Of a DNA stretch of 6,235 nt, positions 1-6,229 are shown one piece after another. A program made the position numbers and the translations under genes. The DNA comes from an uncultured Coriobacteriaceae bacterium (GTDB lineage: Bacteria; Actinomycetota; Coriobacteriia; Coriobacteriales; QAMH01), in NCBI GenBank assembly GCA_900556425.1, contig USOR01000051.1, positions 1 through 6,235 on the forward strand. The letters run 5' to 3'. The notes beneath the pieces were generated by a model that saw only the letters and a list, made by a program, of their open reading frames with translations, made no database searches and was not told the DNA's origin. Every line of letters starts with the position of its first letter. Within the stretch, counting starts at the first letter, position 1.

Positions 1-270
1 GACGCGGTTCGCGAGTGCGCCGTCACGGGTGTCCCCGATCCGGTTCGTGGCAAGGCCGTGAAGGCGACCGTCGTTCTGGCCGATGGCTACGAGCCCTCGG
101 ATGCGCTCACGACGGAGCTGCAGCGTTGGGTGAAACGTCGCACCGCTCCATATAAGTTCCCGCGCATCGTCGCCTATGTCGACGAACTTCCCAAGACCGT
201 CAACGGCAAGATCCGCCGCGCCGCGATTCGCGATAACGACGAGAACGAGAACAAGGACGGTCTGGTGTAA
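1..270 (+). CDS. AMP-forming acyl-CoA synthetase, C-terminal fragment (5' end outside window)
   Basis: This is the last 89 codons of an acyl-CoA synthetase of the adenylate-forming (ANL) superfamily; the reading frame is open to the window edge and ends with TAA at 268-270. The visible part is the small mobile C-terminal domain. It opens with a stretch reading [18 protein letters not shown], typical of medium-chain/acetyl-CoA-synthetase-like members, then APYKFPR, and ends with the A10 motif [10 protein letters not shown]. The lysine of that NGK (fragment residue 70) is the expected catalytic lysine for acyl-adenylate formation. By family, the enzyme converts a carboxylic acid, ATP and CoA to acyl-CoA, AMP and PPi in the cytosol. 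The acid-binding pocket lies in the missing N-terminal domain, so the substrate cannot be read here. Its stop overlaps the next gene's start, so it is co-transcribed with the ATPase and the oxidoreductase genes, which suggests it handles the same acids. Confidence 0.93.
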   Translation, partial: DAVRECAVTGVPDPVRGKAVKATVVLADGYEPSDALTTELQRWVKRRTAPYKFPRIVAYVDELPKTVNGKIRRAAIRDNDENENKDGLV

Positions 271-992
271 TGTCGCATATGCCAGTGAGCCTCGAGGCGG
301 CACTCGCACCCATCACGATCGTTGCCGGACACTATGGATCGGGCAAGACGAATTTCTCCGTCAACCTTGCGCTCGACCTCGTTGAGGCGGGACGTGAGGT
401 GACGCTTGTGGACCTCGACATCGTCAATCCGTACTTCCGTGCGAGCGAGCAGCGCGCGCTACTCGAAAGCGCTGGCGTGCATCTCGTCGCCCCCGTCTTC
501 TCCGAAGCTGGGACAAGCCTCGACGTGCCAAGCCTCACGGGCGCCATCATGTCTACGCTTGAGGACGCAAGCGAGGAGCATCTCGTCATCGTCGACTTGG
601 GTGGAGATGACGTGGGGGCAGGTTCGCTGGGCCGCTTCTCGGCAGCCGTGCGCAAGCAAGACCATGCGGTGCTCTACGTGCTTAATCGCCACCGTAACCT
701 CATGGCAGACCCGCACGATGCGGTCGAGAACTTGCGTGAAATCGAGACGGCGACGCATCTGCAGGCGACGGGTCTCATCGACAACGCGCACCTCAAGGAC
801 GAGACGGACCTTGATGCCCTGATGGATGCTGACGCCTATGCCCAGACGGTAAGCGAGCTCTGCGGCTTGCCGCTCGTGGCAAAAACCATCCCCGAATCGC
901 TCGTTGAGGATGGTAAAGAGGCATTTGCGGAGACCAAGCTTGCCTCGTTGGTCTATCCTATACGTCTATATGTCAAGAACCCCTGGGAATAA
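270..992 (+). CDS. MinD/ParA/CobB-like P-loop ATPase encoded in the VOR operon
   Basis: This is a 240-residue soluble P-loop NTPase of the SIMIBI (MinD/ParA/CobB) type. The Walker A motif is GHYGSGKT (residues 20-27, Lys26). The switch-I-like segment VTLVDLDIVNPYFR (44-57) carries Asp48 and Asp50, and Walker B is LVIVDLGGDD (105-114, Asp109). In true deviant-Walker-A proteins a signature lysine opens the KGGxGK[ST] loop; here the equivalent position is His21, so MinD-style dimer-activated hydrolysis may not apply. There is only one cysteine (Cys198), so the CxxC of Mrp/NBP35 Fe-S carriers is absent. No membrane segment or MinD-like C-terminal amphipathic helix is evident. The ATG at 270 overlaps the preceding stop as TAATG, indicating translational coupling; AAGGA at 253-257 could serve it. 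A second ATG at 279 lacks a better site. I recall similar ATPases beside vorB operons in other anaerobes, but their role is not established. Maturation, assembly or regulation of the oxidoreductase is only a guess. Confidence 0.88.
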   Translation: MSHMPVSLEAALAPITIVAGHYGSGKTNFSVNLALDLVEAGREVTLVDLDIVNPYFRASEQRALLESAGVHLVAPVFSEAGTSLDVPSLTGAIMSTLEDASEEHLVIVDLGGDDVGAGSLGRFSAAVRKQDHAVLYVLNRHRNLMADPHDAVENLREIETATHLQATGLIDNAHLKDETDLDALMDADAYAQTVSELCGLPLVAKTIPESLVEDGKEAFAETKLASLVYPIRLYVKNPWE

Positions 993-1016
993 TCGGGTCG
1001 AGAAAGGAGCTTACAC

Positions 1017-1223
1017 ATGGCGAAAATGATCGTTGACGATGCATTTTGCAAGGGCTGCGGCCTCTGCGTTGATGCATGTCCCGTGCACATCGTCGAGCTC
1101 GACCAGGACAAGATAACGGATAAGGGCTACCATCCGGCGCATTGCATCGATATGGATAGGTGCACGGGATGTTGCTCGTGCGCGCTCATGTGCCCCGATG
1201 TCGCGATTACGGTCTGGAGGTAG
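1017..1223 (+). CDS. 2-oxoacid:ferredoxin oxidoreductase delta subunit (2x[4Fe-4S] ferredoxin)
   Basis: This is a 68-residue bacterial-type ferredoxin with two complete cluster motifs. The first is CKGCGLCVDACP (Cys11, 14, 17, 21) and the second CTGCCSCALMCP (Cys49, 52, 55, 59), so it should bind two [4Fe-4S] clusters. By family it is the delta subunit of the four-subunit 2-oxoacid oxidoreductases (VOR/KOR/POR), passing electrons from the TPP site and beta-subunit cluster to external ferredoxin. The end of the protein (CPDVAITVWR) is typical of VOR/KOR delta chains. Two extra cysteines, Cys43 and Cys53, lie next to or inside the second motif. The start is supported by AAAGGAG at 1003-1009, seven bases before the ATG. 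It follows the ATPase by 24 bases and precedes the alpha gene by 4 bases. The delta-alpha-beta-gamma order supports its subunit role over a free ferredoxin. Confidence 0.93.
   Translation: MAKMIVDDAFCKGCGLCVDACPVHIVELDQDKITDKGYHPAHCIDMDRCTGCCSCALMCPDVAITVWR
1216..1220 (+). promoter_or_regulatory. Ribosome binding site of vorB
   Basis: GGAGG lies seven bases before the ATG at 1228, inside the last codons of the delta-subunit gene. It decides the vorB start: an in-frame ATG at 1198 would add ten residues (MSRLRSGGST) unlike the family and read out of frame through the delta gene. Confidence 0.8.
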
Positions 1224-1227
1224 CACG

Positions 1228-2292
1228 ATGTCAGAGAAAGTGCTCATGAAGGGAAACGAGGTCTTGGCAGAAAGCGCCATGCGCGCCGGCTGCAAGCACT
1301 TCTTCGGGTATCCCATCACGCCCCAAACGGAGCTGTCCGCCTACATGTCCAAGCACATGCCCAAGATCGGCGGCACCTTCCTGCAGGCCGAGAGCGAGGT
1401 CGCGGCCATCAACATGGTCTACGGCGCTGCTGCCGCAGGCGCACGCGCGATGACCTCCTCATCGTCGCCTGGTATCTCGCTCAAGAGCGAGGGCGTTTCC
1501 TACATTGCCGGTGCCGATCTTCCCGCCGTCATCATCAACGTCATGCGTGGCGGTCCGGGTCTCGGTTCCATCCAGCCCTCCCAGTCCGATTACTGGCAGG
1601 CTACCAAGGCACTCGGACATGGTGATTTCCAGATGGTCGTCTACGCACCCTCGACCGTGCAGGAGATGGCCGATTACACCTACAAGGCCTTCGATATCGC
1701 CGACGAGTACCGCATGCCCGTCATGATCTTGGCCGACGGCCTACTTGGCCAGATGATGGAGCCGGTCGAGCTGCGTGACCCCATCGAGAAACTTCCCGAG
1801 CGCCCCTGGGCCTGCACGGGACACAACAACGAGCGCGAGCACAACGTCGCGAACTCGCTCTACCTCACGGCCGAGGACCTCGACCGCATCAACCATGAGC
1901 GTTTCGAGCGCTATGAGCTCATCAAGGAGCGCGAGCAGATTTCGGAGGAGTTCCTCTGCGATGACGCCGACATCATCGTCGTTGCCTTCGGCGCGGCGGC
2001 GCGTATTGCGCGCAACGCCGTGCGAGCCGCTCGCGAGCAGGGCATCAAGGCGGGCCTTTTCCGCCCCGTGACGCTTTGGCCGTTCCCGGTCGATGCGCTC
2101 GAGAAGACCGTCGGCCATGTCAAGGGCTATCTCACGGTCGAGATGAACATGGGCCAGATGGTCGAGGACGTGCGTCTCGTCGTTGCCGGTCGTGCCCCCG
2201 TCGAGTTCTATGGCCGCACGGGCGGTGTCATCCCGACGCCTGACGAGGTGCTCGACGCCATTGTCGCCTTCGACCAGAAAGTGGGTGAGTAG
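1228..2292 (+). CDS. vorB: 2-oxoacid:ferredoxin oxidoreductase alpha subunit, VorB type
   Basis: This is a 354-residue alpha subunit of a ferredoxin-dependent 2-oxoacid oxidoreductase, close to the usual VorB length of about 350. With the beta subunit it forms the thiamine-diphosphate active site that decarboxylates a 2-oxo acid and transfers the acyl group to CoA. Visible landmarks are FGYPITPQTE near residues 26-35, LQAESEVAAINM from residue 52, an SSSSPGISL stretch, and RGGPGLGSIQPSQSDYWQATK from residue 107. The SSSSPG and GSIQPSQSDYWQATK forms, and the later ILADGLLGQMMEPVEL, match what I know of VorB (3-methyl-2-oxobutanoate type) rather than KorA or PorA. The C-terminal part (GLFRPVTLWPFP onward) is the transketolase C-terminal-like domain. 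The best guess for substrates is branched-chain 2-oxo acids such as 2-oxoisovalerate, but related enzymes also take 2-oxoglutarate or aryl-2-oxo acids, so specificity is unproven. The gene sits 4 bases after the delta gene and one base before the beta gene. Confidence 0.92.
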   Translation: MSEKVLMKGNEVLAESAMRAGCKHFFGYPITPQTELSAYMSKHMPKIGGTFLQAESEVAAINMVYGAAAAGARAMTSSSSPGISLKSEGVSYIAGADLPAVIINVMRGGPGLGSIQPSQSDYWQATKALGHGDFQMVVYAPSTVQEMADYTYKAFDIADEYRMPVMILADGLLGQMMEPVELRDPIEKLPERPWACTGHNNEREHNVANSLYLTAEDLDRINHERFERYELIKEREQISEEFLCDDADIIVVAFGAAARIARNAVRAAREQGIKAGLFRPVTLWPFPVDALEKTVGHVKGYLTVEMNMGQMVEDVRLVVAGRAPVEFYGRTGGVIPTPDEVLDAIVAFDQKVGE

Positions 2293-2293
2293 C

Positions 2294-3127
2294 ATGGCGG
2301 AAAAAGAGGAGAAGATCGTCTTCGAGCGCCCCAATGCGCTGCTGCCTGTCGTTACCAACTTCTGTCCGGGTTGCACCCATGGCATCGTGCATCGCCTTGT
2401 CGCCGAGACCATCGATGAGCTCGGCATCGAGGGCAAGACCGTCGGTGTGACGCCCGTTGGCTGCTCGGTCATGGGCTACAACTTCTTCGGCTGCGATATG
2501 GTCGAGGCCGCCCATGGACGCGCGCCTGCGGTGGCGACGGGCATCAAGCGCGTGCTGCCGGATAACGTCGTCTTCGCCTATCAGGGCGATGGCGACCTTG
2601 CATCCATCGGCACGGCCGAGACGGTGCATGCCGCAACGCGCGGTGAGAACATCACCATCATCTTCATCAACAACGCGATCTACGGCATGACCGGTGGTCA
2701 GATGGCCCCGACGAGCCTGCCACACCAGGTCACGCAGACCTCGCCCTACGGACGCGATACCTCGAGCGCAGGCTATCCCGTGCGCATCTGCGAGATGCTC
2801 GCCACGCTCGACGGCCCTGCGTATCTGGAGCGTGTCGCCGTGGATACGCCGGCAAACGTGCGCAAGGCCAAGAAGGCCATCAAGAAGGCGTTCCAGAACC
2901 AGGTGGACGGCGTGGGCTATTCGCTCATCGAGGTCGTTTCGACCTGCCCGACCAACTGGGGCATGACGCCGCAGGATTCCTTCACGTGGATGCGCGAGAA
3001 CATGCTGCCGTATTATCCGCTCGGCGTGTATCGTGACGTGCTCGCAGAGGGCTACGAGAGCGTTGCCGCTGCCGCAGCCGAGCGCGCCAAGGACAGCAAG
3101 ATCGTCGCCGAGGGAGGTGCGCAGTAA
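2294..3127 (+). CDS. 2-oxoacid:ferredoxin oxidoreductase beta subunit (TPP-binding)
   Basis: This 277-residue protein is the thiamine-diphosphate-binding beta subunit that partners VorB. The TPP/Mg motif runs from GDGD (98-101) to NN (126-127) and continues as AIYGMTGGQ (128-136), a hallmark of these subunits. Cysteines Cys24 and Cys27 (CPGCTHG), Cys57 (GCS) and Cys218 (STCPTNWG) match the pattern by which the family holds a proximal [4Fe-4S] cluster near TPP; assigning Cys57 rather than Cys67 as the third ligand is my inference. The ATG at 2294 was chosen because it lies one base after the vorB stop and follows GGGTGAG (2283-2289), and because the protein then begins just ahead of conserved sequence. 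An in-frame ATG at 2183 would overlap vorB by over 100 bases with an atypical Ser/Arg-rich leader. The last 20 or so residues are Ala/Glu/Lys-rich and probably poorly conserved. Its stop overlaps the gamma-gene start. Confidence 0.94.
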   Translation: MAEKEEKIVFERPNALLPVVTNFCPGCTHGIVHRLVAETIDELGIEGKTVGVTPVGCSVMGYNFFGCDMVEAAHGRAPAVATGIKRVLPDNVVFAYQGDGDLASIGTAETVHAATRGENITIIFINNAIYGMTGGQMAPTSLPHQVTQTSPYGRDTSSAGYPVRICEMLATLDGPAYLERVAVDTPANVRKAKKAIKKAFQNQVDGVGYSLIEVVSTCPTNWGMTPQDSFTWMRENMLPYYPLGVYRDVLAEGYESVAAAAAERAKDSKIVAEGGAQ

Positions 3128-3663
3128 TGAATCAGGAAATGCGTTTCATCCTCTCTGGCTTTGGCGGACAGGGCCTGCTCTTCGGCGGCAAGGTCATTGC
3201 CTACGCTGGCCTCATCGAGGACCGTCAGGTTTCGTGGCTGCCCTCGTACGGCCCCGAGATGCGAGGCGGAACCGCGAATTGCTCGGTGACGCTTGCCGAC
3301 GAGCCCATCGGCTCGCCGCTTATCACCAATCCCACGGCGGTCATCGCCATGAACCAGCCATCGGTCGACAAGTTCGAGGATGCCATCGTGCCTGGCGGCA
3401 TCATGGTCATCGACAGCGCGCTTACCAACAACGGTCCGTCGCGTAGCGACATCACCTCGTTCATGATCCCCGCGACCTCGGCTGCCGAGGAAGAGGGACT
3501 CAAGGGTCTCGCGAATATCGTGTGCGTGGGCAAGCTCTGGGCCGAGACGCAGTTCTGCGCGCGCGAGACGCTCGATGCGGCTATCCGCAAGGCCGTCCCC
3601 GCACGCAAGGTCGAGATGGTTGATAAGAACCTAGCCGCACTTGAGCTTGGCATAGCTATGTGA
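3127..3663 (+). CDS. 2-oxoacid:ferredoxin oxidoreductase gamma subunit
   Basis: This 178-residue protein is the gamma subunit, the CoA-binding-associated domain of 2-oxoacid:acceptor oxidoreductases. It starts with the signature ILSGFGGQG (residues 8-16) followed by a hydrophobic helix, then SWLPSYGPEMRGGTANCSV (36-54), both diagnostic for the family. The length is normal for a free-standing gamma chain of about 180 residues. By family it completes the alpha-beta-gamma catalytic unit, and the delta ferredoxin provides the electron exit. The ATG at 3127 shares its A with the beta-subunit TAA (TAATG), so translation is probably coupled. A strong GGGAGGTG at 3112-3119 lies inside the beta gene. 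It is the last gene of the first transcription unit: a terminator-like hairpin follows within about 25 bases of its stop. Confidence 0.94.
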   Translation: MNQEMRFILSGFGGQGLLFGGKVIAYAGLIEDRQVSWLPSYGPEMRGGTANCSVTLADEPIGSPLITNPTAVIAMNQPSVDKFEDAIVPGGIMVIDSALTNNGPSRSDITSFMIPATSAAEEEGLKGLANIVCVGKLWAETQFCARETLDAAIRKAVPARKVEMVDKNLAALELGIAM

Positions 3664-3686
3664 TGAGCCCGACATGGTCTATTGTG

Positions 3687-3716
3687 GACGGCTCCTCAAT
3701 GTGGGGAGCCGTTCTT
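3687..3716 (+). terminator. Rho-independent terminator of the VOR operon
   Basis: The arms ACGGCTCCTC (3688-3697) and GGGGAGCCGT (3703-3712) form a ten-base-pair stem with one T-G wobble around the five-base loop AATGT. TTCTT (3712-3716) follows the stem. Position, 24 bases after the gamma-subunit stop and ahead of a separate regulator gene, fits an intrinsic terminator. The U-tract is short and interrupted, so termination may be incomplete. Confidence 0.68.
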
Positions 3717-3725
3717 GGATATACG

Positions 3726-3734
3726 TGGTACTGT
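3726..3734 (+). promoter_or_regulatory. Possible extended -10 promoter element for the XRE-cupin gene
   Basis: TGG followed by TACTGT fits an extended -10 (TGnTAnnnT): it keeps the T, A and final T positions of TATAAT. No good -35 hexamer lies 16-18 bases upstream, since that stretch is the terminator stem. A promoter is expected between the terminator and the gene at 3791, and this is the best candidate I can see, but weak. Transcription would then begin near 3741, at the edge of the palindrome. Confidence 0.25.
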
Positions 3735-3740
3735 ATGGGA

Positions 3741-3765
3741 TTTACTCGCTTGGATGGCGAGTGAA
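3741..3765 (+). promoter_or_regulatory. Palindrome, candidate operator upstream of the XRE-cupin gene
   Basis: The arms TTTACTCGC (3741-3749) and GCGAGTGAA (3757-3765) are inverted repeats around a 7-base spacer, with eight Watson-Crick pairs and one T-G mismatch; the inner six (ACTCGC/GCGAGT) are perfect. It ends 25 bases before the regulator's start. Size and place suit binding of a dimeric XRE protein for autoregulation, which is an inference. As RNA it could also form a small leader hairpin. It lacks a T-tract, so it is not a second terminator. Confidence 0.42.
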
Positions 3766-3778
3766 GGATAGCAAGGAT

Positions 3779-3784
3779 AAGGAG
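3779..3784 (+). promoter_or_regulatory. Ribosome binding site of the XRE-cupin gene
   Basis: AAGGAG six bases before the ATG at 3791 supports that start. The in-frame ATG at 3674 would translate through the terminator hairpin and the palindrome and is rejected. Confidence 0.75.
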
Positions 3785-3790
3785 AAAGGC

Positions 3791-4375
3791 ATGAGCGAAG
3801 AAGCAAACAACAAGCTGGGAAACAAAATCACGACCCTGCGCGAGGCGCATCACCTTACGCAGCAGGATCTGGCAGATCGCTGCCAGTGCGAGCTCGAGAC
3901 CATCGTTGGCCTTGAGAACGGCGAGCTTCCCCCTTCGCTAGCGCCCCTTATCAAGATCACGCGCGCTCTTGGCGTGCGTCTCGGTACGCTCATGGATGAC
4001 GATGAGGCTTTGGGGCCCCTGTATATCTCGTCCGAGCAAATGGAGGAGGTCACGCGCCTCAAGAGCCTCGAGACGAATAACGATGCGGGCGATTTGTCCT
4101 ACTTCAGTCTAGCTGCCGGCAAACCATCGCGTCATATCGACCCCTTCATCATCACCGTCGATCCGTCTGGCGAGACGAGCCACAAGCTCGTCGGCCACGA
4201 GGGCGAGGAGTGGCTCTATGGCATGGAGGGCGAGATCGAGATCGAGTATGGCAAGGAGCTTTTCGTATTGCATCCCGGCGAGTCTATCTACTACGACTCC
4301 ATCGTTCCGCATGAGGTCCGTGCCCATGACGGCCAAAAGGCGAAGTTTCTCGCCGTCGTGTACACGCCGGTTTAG
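3791..4375 (+). CDS. XRE-family transcriptional regulator with C-terminal cupin domain
   Basis: This is a 194-residue two-domain regulator. Residues of about 9-65 form an XRE/Cro helix-turn-helix (ITTLREAHHLTQQDLADRC, then LENGELPPSLAPLIKITRALGV). Residues of about 115-194 form a cupin_2 barrel. The first cupin motif holds His131, His136 and Glu140 in HKLVGHEGEEWLYGMEGE, and the second holds His174 in GESIYYDSIVPHEVRAH, so a metal or small-ligand site is plausible. Such XRE-cupin proteins usually sense a small molecule and regulate neighbouring metabolic genes. Here the acyl-CoA synthetase starts 18 bases downstream, so an acid, an acyl-CoA or a related metabolite is the likely signal (inference). 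The palindrome at 3741-3765 is the obvious candidate for its binding site. The protein has no signal peptide or membrane segment and should act in the cytoplasm. Confidence 0.9.
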   Translation: MSEEANNKLGNKITTLREAHHLTQQDLADRCQCELETIVGLENGELPPSLAPLIKITRALGVRLGTLMDDDEALGPLYISSEQMEEVTRLKSLETNNDAGDLSYFSLAAGKPSRHIDPFIITVDPSGETSHKLVGHEGEEWLYGMEGEIEIEYGKELFVLHPGESIYYDSIVPHEVRAHDGQKAKFLAVVYTPV

Positions 4376-4382
4376 AAGGGGG
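4376..4382 (+). promoter_or_regulatory. Ribosome binding site deciding the acyl-CoA synthetase start
   Basis: AAGGGGG lies 11 bases before the ATG at 4394, but only two bases before an in-frame TTG at 4385. The spacing therefore favours ATG 4394, giving a protein three residues shorter. It follows the regulator's stop directly, consistent with co-translation. Confidence 0.6.
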
Positions 4383-4393
4383 CGTTGCTGACA

Positions 4394-6229
4394 ATGACAA
4401 AGGTTATGGAAGAATCTCCCGCCTACATGGCAACGGATCACCTCGTCGCGGAAAACGGGTGGACCCAGGAGGAGATTGACTTTCGCCTCGAGCGTGCAGA
4501 GGAGATCATGCATCCGTCTGCGCGCGAGGATGGTAGCGTTCCGCAGTTTGGTGACCAGGACTACCCGTTGCTCTCCGAGATGACGCTCGGCGATTACCTG
4601 CGCTTCCAGACTGCAATCGATCCCGATCATGAGTTCATGGTCTATCCCGATCGCGACTTGCGCTGGACCTATGCGGAGTTCAACGACAGGACCGACCGCC
4701 TTGCGCGTGGCATGCTCTACATCGGCATGCGCCCAGGTGATCATCTGGGCGTCTGGGCTCGCAATATCCCCGACTGGGTCACCTTCATGTACGCCTGCGC
4801 CAAGATCGGTGTCGTCATGGTTACGATGAATCCGGTCTTCAAGTCCAACGAGCTCGATTACGTGCTCAAGCAAAGCGATATGAAGGCGCTCTGCATCATC
4901 GACCAGTATCGCGACATCGATTACAAGGGAATCATTCGTGAGCTCGTGCCGGAGTCCCTCACGCAGCAGCGTGGCTATCTCAACACCGAGGAATACCCCT
5001 TCCTCAAGAACCTCATCTACATGGGGCCCGAGAAGCATCGTGGTTTCTACAATGTGCCCGAGCTGCTCCTGCTTGGCGAATACGTCGATGCCGAGGAGCT
5101 CGTGAAGGTCACCCAGTCCTTCGATAACAACGATTGCTGCATGATGCAGTACACGAGTGGCACGACAGGCTTTCCCAAGGGCGTCATGCTCACGCATCGC
5201 AACATCCTCAACGACGGATTCTTCATCGGCGAGGGCATGAAGCTCACGCCCAACGATCGCGTATGTCTGCCGGTACCGTACTTCCACTGCTTTGGCTGCG
5301 TGCTTGGCATCATGGCCATACTCACGCACCGCTGCACTATCGTGGGCATCGAGGATTTTGACGCCGAGATGGTCCTGCGCGGCATTGACCGCGAGAAGGC
5401 CACCGCGGTGTATGGCGTCCCCACCATGTACATCGCCGAGCTCAACCATCCCGATTTCGACAAGTACGACATGTCCTCTCTGCGCACCGGCATCATGGCC
5501 GGCTCGCCTTGTCCTCCCGCGACCATGCAGGAGGTCATCGACAAGATGAACATGCGCGACATCACCATCTGCTACGGACTCACCGAGACAAGCCCCGTAT
5601 TCACGCAGACGAGCGTGGATGACGATGTCGAGCACAAGTGTACGACGGTGGGTCGCAAGCATCCGCCGGTATCGGTTAAGGTTGCCGACGTCAACACAGG
5701 TGAGCCCTTGGGTCCGGGCCAGCACGGCGAGCTGTGCTGCCGCGGCTACAACGTTATGAAGGGCTACTACAAGATGCCCGAGGAGACGGCCAAGGCCATC
5801 GACGAGGAAGGCTATCTGCACTCCGGCGATATGGGCACGATCGACGAGGAGGGCTACTTCCGCGTCACGGGTCGCATCAAGGACATGATCATCCGCGGCG
5901 GCGAGAACATCTATCCGCTTGAGGTCGAGAACTTCCTGCTCACGATGCCCGGCGTTCTCGACGCGCAGGTCGTGGGCTGTCCCGACGAGAAGTATGGCGA
6001 GGTCGTGACCGCCTTCATTCGCACGCGCGAGGGCTACGAGGACATGACGCAGGAGGACGTGCGCGAGTACGCGATTCCGCGTATCGCCCGCTTCAAGGTG
6101 CCCAAGTTCGTGTTCTTCGTCGACGAGTTCCCCATGAACCCGGCCAACAAGATCCAGAAGTTCAAGCTGCGCGATATGGCCAAGGAGCTCACCGGTCGCA
6201 CGGATCAAGAGGTCTTTGACGAGGAATAG
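4394..6229 (+). CDS. AMP-forming acyl-CoA synthetase (ACSF2/FadD-like), complete
   Basis: This is a full-length, 611-residue ANL-superfamily acyl-CoA synthetase, making acyl-CoA, AMP and PPi from a free acid, ATP and CoA. Its motifs in order are the ATP-binding loop [11 protein letters not shown] (253-263), YGLTETSP (from 394), the adenine/ribose motif YLHSGD (474-479, Asp479), the hinge [20 protein letters not shown] (493-512), and the A10 region [11 protein letters not shown] with the expected catalytic lysine at 586. The KIQKFKLR form resembles ACSF2-like medium/long-chain enzymes and differs from the NGKIRR form of the fragment at 1-270, so the two synthetases are not recent duplicates. 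The protein is longer than the usual 540-580 residues. The extra length is an acidic N-terminal stretch of roughly 50 residues before the conserved [14 protein letters not shown]. The usual Gly before the A10 lysine is Asn. The chain-length preference cannot be read. The gene forms an operon with the XRE-cupin regulator, and only six bases follow its stop in this window. Confidence 0.93.
   Translation: MTKVMEESPAYMATDHLVAENGWTQEEIDFRLERAEEIMHPSAREDGSVPQFGDQDYPLLSEMTLGDYLRFQTAIDPDHEFMVYPDRDLRWTYAEFNDRTDRLARGMLYIGMRPGDHLGVWARNIPDWVTFMYACAKIGVVMVTMNPVFKSNELDYVLKQSDMKALCIIDQYRDIDYKGIIRELVPESLTQQRGYLNTEEYPFLKNLIYMGPEKHRGFYNVPELLLLGEYVDAEELVKVTQSFDNNDCCMMQYTSGTTGFPKGVMLTHRNILNDGFFIGEGMKLTPNDRVCLPVPYFHCFGCVLGIMAILTHRCTIVGIEDFDAEMVLRGIDREKATAVYGVPTMYIAELNHPDFDKYDMSSLRTGIMAGSPCPPATMQEVIDKMNMRDITICYGLTETSPVFTQTSVDDDVEHKCTTVGRKHPPVSVKVADVNTGEPLGPGQHGELCCRGYNVMKGYYKMPEETAKAIDEEGYLHSGDMGTIDEEGYFRVTGRIKDMIIRGGENIYPLEVENFLLTMPGVLDAQVVGCPDEKYGEVVTAFIRTREGYEDMTQEDVREYAIPRIARFKVPKFVFFVDEFPMNPANKIQKFKLRDMAKELTGRTDQEVFDEE

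Noticed and set aside
2183..2293. Upstream ATG for the beta subunit at 2183
   Set aside because: It lies deep inside vorB in another frame and gives a Ser/Arg-rich leader; ATG 2294 follows the vorB stop by one base.
1741..2725. Long minus-strand open frames (1741-2472 and 2228-2725) opposite vorB and the beta subunit
   Set aside because: They are antisense shadows of two well-supported family genes, with no domain signatures of their own.
3714..3755. Direct repeat CTTGGAT at 3714-3720 and 3749-3755
   Set aside because: Seven bases is too short to exclude chance, and the copies overlap the terminator tail and palindrome spacer. Promoter or operator meaning cannot be supported.
3764..3779. 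Tandem AAGGATA repeats at 3764-3770 and 3773-3779
   Set aside because: They are short purine-rich copies ahead of a ribosome binding site, most simply low-complexity leader sequence.
3674..3790. Upstream extension of the XRE-cupin gene from an ATG at 3674
   Set aside because: It would translate through the terminator hairpin and palindrome, and the ATG at 3791 has a good ribosome binding site and gives the normal domain start.
4109..6208. A 699-codon open frame on the minus strand across the acyl-CoA synthetase and the end of the cupin gene
   Set aside because: It is codon-for-codon antisense to both real genes, where antisense stops need sense TTA, CTA or TCA codons. These are rare here; the frame ends exactly at a sense CTA at 4109-4111. 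Its product is His/Leu/Val/Asp-rich with no recognisable domain.
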